A DNA stretch of 18,148 nt from assembly GCA_965657665.1 (NCBI GenBank), contig CBFHPF010000023.1:1-18148 (forward strand). Direction: 5' to 3'. This document shows, one piece after another, positions 6,553 to 14,238 of this stretch (positions are counted from its first letter, which is position 1; the number at the start of each line of letters is the position of its first letter). A program made the translations under genes and the position numbers. This stretch comes from UBA8337 sp965657665. GTDB lineage: Bacteria; Pseudomonadota; Alphaproteobacteria; RS24. The notes under the pieces were generated by a model. It was not told the origin of the DNA. It saw only the letters and a list, made by a program, of their open reading frames with translations, and did no database searches.

Positions 6553-8790
6553 GTTGGGAAACGCTCTGCCCATCAGGCCATCGGTCGGAAAGCCTTTCGG
6601 GCGGATGCGACCGGCTTGGGCGCGAAGGCCTTTCCATTCTGCCAAATCGTCAAACACGCGCTCGCGACCTGCACTGTCGATAATTTTCAGCCCGTCCGCC
6701 TCGCTATAGCACCGCGCATCAGCCATATGGCCGTCACCATGACGCTGCAAACGCACACCTTTACCGCGGGCCATTTCAGGCACATCTGACAAAGCAAAGC
6801 ACAGCAGCTTGCGGTTTTCGCCCAATACAGCCACATGGTCGCCAATAACAGGTGAGCAAATGGCCGCCTCATCCGGCGCTTTGACATTGAGAATTTGTTT
6901 GCCCGCCTTGCGGTTGGCAATCATCTCGTTTTCATCGACGACAAAGCCATTGCCGACGCGGGACGCGACCAGCAATTTACGCCCCGGCTCATGCACAAAA
7001 GCTTCGATAATCGCCTCAGCCGGTTCCAAATCAATCAGCAAGCGCACCGGCTCGCCATTGCCGCGCCCGCCCGGCAGCTTGGCAACATCCAGCGTATAAG
7101 CGCGCCCGTTAGAGGCGAACAAAATCAGCTTATCCGTGGTCATGGCATGCAGCACGAAGTCGGCCTTATCGCCATCCTTATAGGTCAGCTTGCTGCCGTT
7201 CTCGGCATGGCCTTTCAGGGCGCGTATCCACCCCTTATCAGACAGCACAACAGTCACCGGCTCTTTTTCAACCATGATTTCGAGCGGCACTTCAGCCGCT
7301 TCATCAACTTCTTCAAACACAGTGCGCCGTTTGCCCAATTCGGTTTTTGGGCCAAATGTTTTGCGCAATTCTTTCAATTCACCGGCAATAACAGCTTGTT
7401 GCTGGTCGTCAGAGGCGAGCAACGCTTTCAGCTGCTTCATCTCTTCGGTCAACTCAGCATGCTCGGTGCGAATGCCGTCTTCCTCAAGCTTTCGCAAAGC
7501 CCGCAAGCGCATATTGAGAATGGCATCGGCTTGGACTTGGGTCAGCTTAAATGCCTTCATTAAATCATCGCGCGGATGGTCTTCTTCGCGAATAATGCGG
7601 ATGACTTCATCAAGATTGAGATAAGCAATCAAATAGCCGTCCAGCACTTCAAGGCGCGCGGTTATTTTATCGAGGCGGAATTGTGACTTACGAACCAAAA
7701 CCACATTGCGGTGCTGCAACCATTGCAGCAACACATCGCGCAGTCCCAGCACGCGCGGCACACCCTCATTATCAATCACATTCATATTAAGCGAGAAGCG
7801 GCTTTCCAAATCGGTCTGCTTATACAAAACCGCCATCACCTGTTCAGGATTGAGGTTTTTGCTTTTCGGCTCAATGACAACGCGAATATCTTCCGCGCTT
7901 TCATCGCGAATATCATCCAGCATCGGCAATTGCTTGGCGTTCATCAGTTCGGCGATTTTTTCAATCAGCCGCGATTTTTGAATTTGATAAGGAATTTCGG
8001 TAATGACAATTTGCCATGTGCCGCGCCCTTTATCTTCAACTTCATAGCGCGCCCGCACCCGCATAGAACCGCGACCTGTCGCATAGGCTTCGCGCAAAGC
8101 CTCAGGGCTTTCAACACAAATACCACCGGTCGGAAAGTCCGGCCCTTTGACATATTCCATCAATGTGTCGATGCGCGCATTGGGCTTTTTCAGCAAATGC
8201 AAAGCAGCCGCGCAAAGCTCGTCGACATTATGCGACGGAATACTGGTCGCCATGCCGACAGCGATACCCGACGCGCCATTGGCCAATAAATTCGGAAACG
8301 CCGCAGGAAGCACAATCGGCTCTTCATCTTCACCATCATAGGTGGCGCGAAAATCGACCGTATCACTCTCTAAATCTTGCAGCAGCAGACTGGAAATCTC
8401 GGTCATGCGCGCCTCGGTATAACGCATGGCGGCGGCGTTATCGCCATCCACATTGCCGAAATTACCCTGCCCGTCGACCAACGGATAGCGCACAGCGAAA
8501 TCTTGCGCCAAACGCACCAGCGCATCATAAACCGCTTGGTCACCATGCGGGTGATAGCGACCGATAACATCGCCAACCACCCGTGCGGATTTTTTAAAAC
8601 CCTGCTCGGGGTCAAGGCGCAATTGGCGCATCGCATAAAGCAACCGCCGGTGCACAGGCTTCAGCCCGTCGCGCACATCCGGTAATGCGCGATTGGTAAT
8701 CGTCGATAAGGCATAGGCCAGATAGCGGCTTTCCAGCGCCTCTTTCAGGCTTACCGTTTCTTCCGGTGGGAGATCGTCTACATCACTCAT
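6544..8790 (-). CDS. parC: DNA topoisomerase IV subunit A (ParC)
   Basis: Catalytic breakage-reunion subunit of topoisomerase IV (748 aa), which decatenates daughter chromosomes as an A2B2 complex with ParE; parE is not in this window. The N-terminal winged-helix region has LKPVHRRLLYAM (residues 43-54) and GDVIGRYHPHGDQAVYDAL (73-91). The active-site tyrosine is Tyr124 in AAMRYTEARMTE. LPNLL-type and GIAVGMATSIPSHN sequences follow, then a coiled arm (LRALRKLEEDGIRTEHAELTEEMKQL) and a C-terminal beta-pinwheel with degenerate repeats (GRAYTLDVAKLPGGRGNGEPV; ARGKGVRLQRH). The length and the GDQAVYDALVRLAQDF sequence suit ParC rather than GyrA. It begins 22 bases after recO and is the last gene of the minus-strand block. 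No strong ribosome binding site is seen. Confidence 0.94.
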   Translation of the reverse strand: MSDVDDLPPEETVSLKEALESRYLAYALSTITNRALPDVRDGLKPVHRRLLYAMRQLRLDPEQGFKKSARVVGDVIGRYHPHGDQAVYDALVRLAQDFAVRYPLVDGQGNFGNVDGDNAAAMRYTEARMTEISSLLLQDLESDTVDFRATYDGEDEEPIVLPAAFPNLLANGASGIAVGMATSIPSHNVDELCAAALHLLKKPNARIDTLMEYVKGPDFPTGGICVESPEALREAYATGRGSMRVRARYEVEDKGRGTWQIVITEIPYQIQKSRLIEKIAELMNAKQLPMLDDIRDESAEDIRVVIEPKSKNLNPEQVMAVLYKQTDLESRFSLNMNVIDNEGVPRVLGLRDVLLQWLQHRNVVLVRKSQFRLDKITARLEVLDGYLIAYLNLDEVIRIIREEDHPRDDLMKAFKLTQVQADAILNMRLRALRKLEEDGIRTEHAELTEEMKQLKALLASDDQQQAVIAGELKELRKTFGPKTELGKRRTVFEEVDEAAEVPLEIMVEKEPVTVVLSDKGWIRALKGHAENGSKLTYKDGDKADFVLHAMTTDKLILFASNGRAYTLDVAKLPGGRGNGEPVRLLIDLEPAEAIIEAFVHEPGRKLLVASRVGNGFVVDENEMIANRKAGKQILNVKAPDEAAICSPVIGDHVAVLGENRKLLCFALSDVPEMARGKGVRLQRHGDGHMADARCYSEADGLKIIDSAGRERVFDDLAEWKGLRAQAGRIRPKGFPTDGLMGRAFPNRL

Positions 8791-8812
8791 GGCTGAGTTA
8801 TGCCAGATTCGC

Positions 8813-9532
8813 TTAGCGACGCGCCAGCATATCCATCAGCCTTTGTCGCGCCGGTGGCATTTTCATATTATTCGGCAAATAGACGCGCCGTTCCAGAAAG
8901 TGCCCCAACAACGTCAGCGCATGAGCAATATCGTCCTCATCAGCTTCGGCGGTAGGGTCGAGCAGGAATTGCGGCAACACAAACATTTTATCAAGATAGG
9001 GTTGCGCCGCCGCCCGACTGACAGCGCGGCCAGAGCGCGGCGACACATAAGCCAAATCATCCACCACGCCGGTGGCAGCACAACAGCTCAAATCGAGACC
9101 GAAGCCGATTTCCTCCAGCAAAGCCAACTCAAAGCGCGCCACAAGCGGCAACCAAATATCGGGTTTATCAAGCCCCTGCAGCACGACTTGCACCGTGTCA
9201 TAAAGCCGAGGATAAGCCTGACGCTCTGCGGTCATTTGCAAAAGTGTGCACAGCGATGAAAGCCCGGCCAGCAAAAGCGGCTCGCTCATGGCCTCAGCCG
9301 AATAAGCACGACCGGCATCAACCGTAATTGTGCCGAGATGCTCAGAAAGCCGTGCGCGCCAATTTGCAACAATCATATTGCCGGGCTGCAATACCGGCCT
9401 TTGACGGCGGCTATTGCCACCGCGCACCAAACCGCCAAAGCGACCATGTTCGCGCGAGAAGACATCAATAATGGCGCTGCTTTCGCCATGCGGGCGGACT
9501 GCCAGAATAAGAGCTTCCGCCTCCCACTGCAT
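8813..9532 (-). CDS. recO: DNA repair protein RecO
   Basis: Cytoplasmic recombination mediator (239 aa) that works with RecR to load RecA on SSB-coated single strands and anneal complementary strands. The N-terminal OB-fold starts MQWEAEALILAVRPHGESSAIIDVFSREHGRFGGLVRGG, the standard opening of alphaproteobacterial RecO. The central helical part follows, with CCAATGVVDDLAYVSPRSGRAVSRAAAQPYL near residues 150-180, the family's C-x-TG...YVSPKSGRAVS block. The end LERRVYLPNNMKMPPARQRL is conserved in the group. Its ATG lies three bases after the era stop, so it is read from the same message as era. Confidence 0.93.
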   Translation of the reverse strand: MQWEAEALILAVRPHGESSAIIDVFSREHGRFGGLVRGGNSRRQRPVLQPGNMIVANWRARLSEHLGTITVDAGRAYSAEAMSEPLLLAGLSSLCTLLQMTAERQAYPRLYDTVQVVLQGLDKPDIWLPLVARFELALLEEIGFGLDLSCCAATGVVDDLAYVSPRSGRAVSRAAAQPYLDKMFVLPQFLLDPTAEADEDDIAHALTLLGHFLERRVYLPNNMKMPPARQRLMDMLARR

Positions 9533-9535
9533 CGG

Positions 9536-10429
9536 CTAGACCTTGTAGTCCAGCCCCAGCATGCGATAGCGCTCAGGGTCTTCTTGCCAGTTTTTACGAA
9601 CCTTCACAAAGACGAATAAATGCACGCGACGCTCAAACATCTCTTCCAACTCGGCCCGCGATTGCGAAGCAACTTCCTTCATCGCGCTACCGCCCTTGCC
9701 CAAAACAATGGCTTTTTGTCCGTCACGGCGCACGTAAATTGTTTGCTCAATGCGCACAGAGCCGTCTTTGCGGTTTTCCCATTTATCGGTCTCGACAGTC
9801 AGCGAATACGGTAATTCTTGATGCATGCGCAAAAACAGCTTCTCGCGCGTCACCTCAGAGGCCAGCAAAAGCGACGGCACATCCGCCGCCTGATCTTCAG
9901 GATAGAGCCACGGCCCTTCAGGCATCGCTTCGGCCAGCGTGTCTTTCAAGCGGTCGAGGCCATCACCCGACAGCGCGGAAATCAGATAGGTCTCAGCAAA
10001 ATCGACCCGCTCATTCAATTCTTGTACCAGAGCCAACAGGCTATCATTGCGCACGGTGTCAATTTTATTGATGATCAAAGACAGCCGCTTTTTACTGCCC
10101 GCCAGCCCGTCCAGCATGAGGTCTATCTCAGGCTTTTTCGTGCGTGCGGCATCCAGCACCACCAGCACTTCATCGGCATCTTCAACACCGCGCCACACTT
10201 CATTGACCATTGAGCGGTCGAAGCGCTGCTTGGCATCAAAAATACCGGGCGTATCTACCAAAATAATTTGCGAGTTTTGATGCATCACGACAGCGCGCAA
10301 ACGCATACGCGTGGTTTGCTCTTTTTGCGAAACAATCGTTACTTTTTGCCCAACCAAGGCATTGGCGAGGGTCGATTTACCGGCATTGGGTGGGCCGATG
10401 ACGGCAACAAATCCACATTTCTGGCTCAT
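9536..10429 (-). CDS. era: GTPase Era
   Basis: GTPase (297 aa) that binds 16S rRNA near the anti-Shine-Dalgarno end and helps 30S subunit maturation. The G-domain motifs are in order: G1 GPPNAGKST (residues 12-20), G3 DTPG (59-62), G4 NKID (121-124) and G5 SAL (151-153). The C-terminal KH domain is marked by VLGKGGSAMKEV with the GKGG loop at 244-247. The closing KVRKNWQEDPERYRMLGLDY is typical of Era. The start overlaps the rnc stop in an ATGA arrangement (10426-10429), which suggests translational coupling. The rnc-era pair is conserved across proteobacteria and joins two steps of rRNA processing. Confidence 0.96.
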   Translation of the reverse strand: MSQKCGFVAVIGPPNAGKSTLANALVGQKVTIVSQKEQTTRMRLRAVVMHQNSQIILVDTPGIFDAKQRFDRSMVNEVWRGVEDADEVLVVLDAARTKKPEIDLMLDGLAGSKKRLSLIINKIDTVRNDSLLALVQELNERVDFAETYLISALSGDGLDRLKDTLAEAMPEGPWLYPEDQAADVPSLLLASEVTREKLFLRMHQELPYSLTVETDKWENRKDGSVRIEQTIYVRRDGQKAIVLGKGGSAMKEVASQSRAELEEMFERRVHLFVFVKVRKNWQEDPERYRMLGLDYKV

Positions 10430-11097
10430 CCGCCCTCTCCTTCTTGTAACAACATTAACAACGCGGCGGCTGCTTTTTGCTCAGCCAACTTGCGCGATGG
10501 GCCATTGCCTTGGGCCGCGCCAAGCTCACATGTCACGCTAACGGTAAATTGCGGCGCATGGTCCGGCCCACTACGGTCAACAATCTCATAAACCGGCAAA
10601 GGCAGACTGCGCTGCATCAGCCATTCCTGCAAGGCGGTTTTACTGTCAATCGGCGCATCGGTTTGCGCCTCAAAAAAGCTTTGCCAATGCTTATCAATCA
10701 CCAACGCGGCGGCAGATAATCCGCCATCGAGATAAACCGCGCCCAACAGGGCCTCGCACGCATCCGCCAAAATATTTTGCGACAATGCCTTGTTTTTCTG
10801 CAGTCCTTCATCGGCACGCAGCACTGAAGCCAAATCCATCTCTTCGCCGACCATGGCGCAAATGCGCCGCGACACCAATTGCGACAAGCGACGCGCCAAT
10901 GCGCCTTCAGCCTCATCATCATGGGTCGCAATTAACCGCTCGGCAATCACCAGGCCCAAAACGCGGTCGCCCAAAAACTCAAGCTTTTCATTATCATCTT
11001 CAATATCAAGACTGGCGTGAAGCAATGCCCGATTGAGCAATTTCAGGTCAGCGAACTGATGCCCCAGCCTGATTTGAAAATCGTCCAACGCCGCCAT
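10426..11097 (-). CDS. rnc: Ribonuclease III
   Basis: Double-stranded RNA endonuclease (223 aa) that processes the rRNA precursor and some mRNAs as a dimer. The signature NEKLEFLGDRVLGL begins at residue 36, with acidic residues Glu37, Glu40 and Asp44. The second acidic pair is Asp112 and Glu115 in ADACEALLGAVYLDGG. The C-terminal double-stranded RNA binding domain (about residues 150-218) ends in the usual GPSRKLAEQKAAAALL helix. The start shares one base with the lepB stop (TAATG), and the end overlaps era by four bases. Confidence 0.96.
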   Translation of the reverse strand: MAALDDFQIRLGHQFADLKLLNRALLHASLDIEDDNEKLEFLGDRVLGLVIAERLIATHDDEAEGALARRLSQLVSRRICAMVGEEMDLASVLRADEGLQKNKALSQNILADACEALLGAVYLDGGLSAAALVIDKHWQSFFEAQTDAPIDSKTALQEWLMQRSLPLPVYEIVDRSGPDHAPQFTVSVTCELGAAQGNGPSRKLAEQKAAAALLMLLQEGEGG

Positions 11098-11876
11098 TAA
11101 TGCACCGCGTTAAACAAACGTGAGATGCGCACAGATATCGGCCAACGCCAAAACTCATACCAGCGCGTGCGGTCATCAAATGAGAAGAATAAAAACTGCG
11201 CCGGACCGATAAGGTTTTTATGCGGCACATAGCCGACATAACGAACAAACCGACTATCGGTCGAATTATCACGATTATCGCCCATCATGAAATAATGCCC
11301 GTCCGGCACCTCATAAACGGGCGTGTTATCGGCCGGCCCGTTTTGCACTTGGTCGAGTGTGAAATAGCTGCGCCCATTCGGCAAAGTCTCGCGATAGCGC
11401 GTCATGCGAATTTCAAGGCCGCTTCGCTGCGGCTCAACAAAATCATCCACCAACTCGCGCTGCACGGCCTCGCCATTCAGATGCAGGCGGCCATCAATCA
11501 TTTGAACCTTATCGCCCGGCAAACCAATAACCCGCTTAATGAAATCCGTGCGATTATCTGTCGGCAGTTTGAACACTACGACTTCGCCACGCTCTGGCCC
11601 AATGTCGGATGTGCGCCCCGCAATCGGACCAAGGCTAAACGGAAAGCTGTGCTGGGAGTAACCATAAGAGAACTTCGAGACGAATAAAAAATCGCCAATC
11701 AGCAAAGTCGGCTTCATCGAACTGGACGGAATATTAAATGGCTGAAAAAACAGCGAGCGAATAACCAAAGCAATCAGCAGCGCAACAACAAACACCTGAA
11801 TGTTTTCCTTCAGCCCGTCTTTCTTCGGCGCCTGTTTTTCTTTCGGCGGCTTAGGCTGCGCGGTGTTTTCTGACAT
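11097..11876 (-). CDS. lepB: Signal peptidase I (LepB)
   Basis: Inner-membrane serine protease (259 aa) that removes signal peptides from Sec- and Tat-exported proteins. A Lys/Pro-rich cytoplasmic tail (residues 1-24) is followed by one membrane helix (about 25-46). The nucleophile is Ser53 in IPSSSMKPTLLIGD. The general base is Lys114 in FIKRVIGLPGDKV. MGDNRDNSTDSR near the C-terminal part is the conserved box E. The frame is open upstream to 11945, but the ATG at 11876 gives the standard N-terminus and is preceded by AGGG at 11885-11882, whereas the longer form would start deep inside acpS. The gap to acpS is seven bases. It could mature the TRAP binding protein encoded here, as it does most exported proteins. 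Confidence 0.94.
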   Translation of the reverse strand: MSENTAQPKPPKEKQAPKKDGLKENIQVFVVALLIALVIRSLFFQPFNIPSSSMKPTLLIGDFLFVSKFSYGYSQHSFPFSLGPIAGRTSDIGPERGEVVVFKLPTDNRTDFIKRVIGLPGDKVQMIDGRLHLNGEAVQRELVDDFVEPQRSGLEIRMTRYRETLPNGRSYFTLDQVQNGPADNTPVYEVPDGHYFMMGDNRDNSTDSRFVRYVGYVPHKNLIGPAQFLFFSFDDRTRWYEFWRWPISVRISRLFNAVH

Positions 11877-11883
11877 GGGAACC

Positions 11884-12291
11884 CTATTCGTCCAATTTCG
11901 GCACAGCAGAAATAATAACAATTGCCTGTGCCAACGGAAAGTCATCGGTGATGGTCAAATCAATTTGCGCCTGCATGCCCTGCGGCGTCATGCTTTCCAA
12001 TCGCGCCAAAGCGCCATTGGTTAATTGCATGGTCGGCTTACCTGATTTGAGGTTTGTCACGCCCATATCGCGCCAAAAAACACCTTGCCGCAAGCCGGTG
12101 CCCAAGGCTTTTGAGCACGCCTCTTTGGCGGCAAACCGCTTGGCGTATGAGGCAGCGCGTAGTTTTTTGCGGTCAGAGCGTTTTTGTTCAATATCGGTAA
12201 AAAGGCGTTGTACAAAGCGGTCGCCGAACCGTTCCAGCGTTTTTTCAATGCGCCGAATATCAATCAAATCATTGCCAATGCCCAAAATCAT
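11884..12291 (-). CDS. acpS: Holo-[acyl-carrier-protein] synthase (AcpS)
   Basis: Transfers 4'-phosphopantetheine from coenzyme A to the serine of apo-acyl carrier protein, activating fatty acid synthesis. The 135-aa length is normal. The N-terminal MILGIGNDLIDIRRIE contains the Mg-binding Asp8, and KRFAAKEACSKALGTG contains the second ligand Glu57, spaced as in characterised AcpS. FTDIEQKRSDRKK and a trailing SISDD-like LTITDDFPLAQAIVIIS complete the family pattern. The ATG overlaps the pdxJ stop as ATGA (12288-12291). The pdxJ-acpS pairing is widely conserved in proteobacteria. Confidence 0.95.
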   Translation of the reverse strand: MILGIGNDLIDIRRIEKTLERFGDRFVQRLFTDIEQKRSDRKKLRAASYAKRFAAKEACSKALGTGLRQGVFWRDMGVTNLKSGKPTMQLTNGALARLESMTPQGMQAQIDLTITDDFPLAQAIVIISAVPKLDE

Positions 12292-13064
12292 GCCGCATTG
12301 CCCGCGCGCGCTTCATCCATCAGATGGCGCATTTTGGCAATTGCATTGTCCAGCCCGATGAAAATCGCTTCACCGATAAGAAAATGCCCGATATTCAGCT
12401 CCATCACTTGCGGAATGGCAGCAATGGGCGACACGGTTTCAAAACACAAACCGTGACCGGCATGGACTTCCAGCCCCAGACTATCAGCCAACACCGCACC
12501 CGCTTTCAGCTTTTCCAACTCAGCAGCGAACGCCGCCTCGTCGCCATCCTGATGTGCATGGCAGTAAGTACCGGTATGCAATTCTATGATGTCAGCACCC
12601 AAATTGGCTGAGGCTTCAATCTGTGCGGCATCGGCATCAATAAAAAGAGAAACGCGAATGCCCGCTTGTTTCAACGGGTCGATAATATGCGGCAAATGAT
12701 TGCTATGCCCCACCACATCAAGCCCGCCTTCAGTTGTCACTTCTTGGCGTTTTTCCGGCACAATGCAGCACGCATTGGGCTTATGGCGCAGCGCGATTTC
12801 CAGCATTTCTTCCGTCGCCGCCATTTCAAGGTTCAGTGGCAGCGCAATATCATTAGCCAAGGGCGCAATATCTGCGTCCCCAATATGACGGCGATCTTCG
12901 CGCAAATGCGCGGTAATGCCATCAGCACCCGCCGATGCCGCTAGAGCCGCGGCGCGCACAGGGTCGGGCATATGCCCGCCGCGCGCATTACGAATGGTCG
13001 CGACATGGTCGATATTGACCCCTAATCTCAACTCGCTATTTGACGATTTTTCAGTATCTGACAT
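12288..13064 (-). CDS. pdxJ: Pyridoxine 5'-phosphate synthase (PdxJ)
   Basis: Condenses 3-amino-2-oxopropyl phosphate with 1-deoxyxylulose 5-phosphate to form pyridoxine 5'-phosphate, the last ring-forming step of DXP-dependent vitamin B6 synthesis. The 258-aa TIM barrel shows LRLGVNIDHVATIRNARG (residues 12-29), ADGITAHLREDRRHI (47-61, with active-site-region His53 and His60), LNLEMAAT around Glu80, and late motifs ELHTGTYCHAH and EVHAGHGLCFETV. The end LNIGHFLIGEAIFIGLDNAI is characteristic. The start has no clear Shine-Dalgarno sequence. It follows the DUF2062 gene by five bases and overlaps acpS. Confidence 0.95.
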   Translation of the reverse strand: MSDTEKSSNSELRLGVNIDHVATIRNARGGHMPDPVRAAALAASAGADGITAHLREDRRHIGDADIAPLANDIALPLNLEMAATEEMLEIALRHKPNACCIVPEKRQEVTTEGGLDVVGHSNHLPHIIDPLKQAGIRVSLFIDADAAQIEASANLGADIIELHTGTYCHAHQDGDEAAFAAELEKLKAGAVLADSLGLEVHAGHGLCFETVSPIAAIPQVMELNIGHFLIGEAIFIGLDNAIAKMRHLMDEARAGNAA

Positions 13065-13069
13065 CAGGT

Positions 13070-13636
13070 TTATTTAGCACCTTTTTCTAACTCCGCCTTG
13101 CGCTTTCTCTCAATGCGCTTGCTGCGTTGTATTTGATAGGCCGCGATACTCCAATAGCTTGGATAATAGACACAAATGCCCAATACCAGCCCGACCGGCA
13201 ACCAGCCGAGCATCATTGGCCCGACAATCGGTATTAACGTGCTGAACGGCGCATCAAGAAACAAGCCGAAGCTCAATTCAGGCAATTGCCGACTATCGCC
13301 GGTAGAGCCGAGTATGAAATGACCGGTGTTATAGGTCGCTACCCAGATGAACGGGAAGCTAAGCGGATTGCCAGCCCAGGTACCAAGGATGGAGGCAATA
13401 AAATTGCCGCCGATAAAATAAATGATAACCGCGCCCCAAAGAATATGCGTGCCCAGTATCGGATTGGCTGAGACAAACGCGCCAATGGCCAAACCAAGGG
13501 CAATGTCATGAGGCGTACCGCTCAAGCGCACTGTGCGTTGCCACATATAGCGTGTGGCGCGAACCCACCCTTCGCGCGGCCATAAAAATTGGCGCGCCCG
13601 CTCAGAAAAGCTTTGCGGATGGCGGCGTTTAAACAT
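13070..13636 (-). CDS. DUF2062 family membrane protein
   Basis: Inner-membrane protein (188 aa) of the DUF2062 family, function unknown. The family core is visible as PHDIALGLAIGAFVSANPILGTHILWGAVIIYFIGGNFIASILGTWAGNPLSFPFIWVA, with the conserved GxFxxxxPxxGxH and xxxNPL elements. A further hydrophobic hairpin lies at about residues 130-160 (FSTLIPIVGPMMLGWLPVGLVLGICVYYP). The tail is strongly basic, RSKRIERKRKAELEKGAK. An AGGAAAG site precedes the ATG. It lies nine bases after pyrE and five bases before pdxJ, so it is part of the same transcript. No function can be assigned from this position alone. Confidence 0.88.
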   Translation of the reverse strand: MFKRRHPQSFSERARQFLWPREGWVRATRYMWQRTVRLSGTPHDIALGLAIGAFVSANPILGTHILWGAVIIYFIGGNFIASILGTWAGNPLSFPFIWVATYNTGHFILGSTGDSRQLPELSFGLFLDAPFSTLIPIVGPMMLGWLPVGLVLGICVYYPSYWSIAAYQIQRSKRIERKRKAELEKGAK

Positions 13637-13645
13637 TCGGCTTTC

Positions 13646-14230
13646 CTATTTTAGCCCGCGGCTGCCCGGTTTAATGGCCGGTGTGCCTGTTAAGTCTTCC
13701 GGTATGTTATTTGCGTCAAAAGTCTCGATAGACAAGCGCGACAGTGAGGCCAATTTAACGCCAATCTTTGCTTTGCCATTTGACCTGTCAATCAAACAAC
13801 CGGCGCCAACAACCCTACCGCCTTGGTCGCGAATGGCGGCTATTGCCTCGCGCGATGAAAGACCGGTTGTCACGATATCCTCAATCATCACAACGCGCGT
13901 GCCTTTGGGCAAATGAAAGCCACGGCGCAACGTAAACGCGCCATCTACACGCTCAAGAAACATCGAGTCGACATTGAGCGCGCGGGCAACTTCATGGCCA
14001 ATAATCAAGCCACCCATAGCCGGTGCTACGACAGCGTCGATATCGCCTTTTACATTTTCCCTGATTTGCGCCGCCAATGCTTTGGCAAGACGCGCGGCCC
14101 GCTTCGGTTGCATCAACACGCGGGCGCATTGCAGATAAGCGCGGCTGTGCAAGCCGGACGACAAAACAAAATGGCCTTCCAGCAACGCATCTGCCGCCCG
14201 AAATTCCTGCAGAACTTTTTCCGGTTTCAT
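13646..14230 (-). CDS. pyrE: Orotate phosphoribosyltransferase
   Basis: Converts orotate and PRPP to orotidine 5'-monophosphate in pyrimidine synthesis. The 194-aa protein has the PRPP-binding loop VVMIEDIVTTGLSS at residues 113-126 and the catalytic-loop region FLERVDGAFTLRRGFHLPKG at 91-110. FVLSSGLHSRAYLQCARVL (21-39) and APAMGGLIIGHEVARAL (69-85) are the substrate-side motifs. The sequence belongs to the alphaproteobacterial branch. A strong AGGAGA site lies five bases before the ATG, and the gap from rsh is eight bases. The usual pyrE leader attenuator seen in enterobacteria is absent, because the gene sits inside the operon. Confidence 0.95.
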   Translation of the reverse strand: MKPEKVLQEFRAADALLEGHFVLSSGLHSRAYLQCARVLMQPKRAARLAKALAAQIRENVKGDIDAVVAPAMGGLIIGHEVARALNVDSMFLERVDGAFTLRRGFHLPKGTRVVMIEDIVTTGLSSREAIAAIRDQGGRVVGAGCLIDRSNGKAKIGVKLASLSRLSIETFDANNIPEDLTGTPAIKPGSRGLK

Positions 14231-14238
14231 GGTGTCTC

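Noticed and set aside
6895..8289. Long plus-strand open frames antisense to parC (222 and 192 codons)
   Set aside because: His/Gln/Arg-rich translations typical of reversed codons, with no ribosome binding sites, opposite a complete parC.
11877..11945. Upstream start for lepB
   Set aside because: The extension lies inside acpS and does not resemble signal peptidase N-termini. ATG 11876 gives the standard protein.
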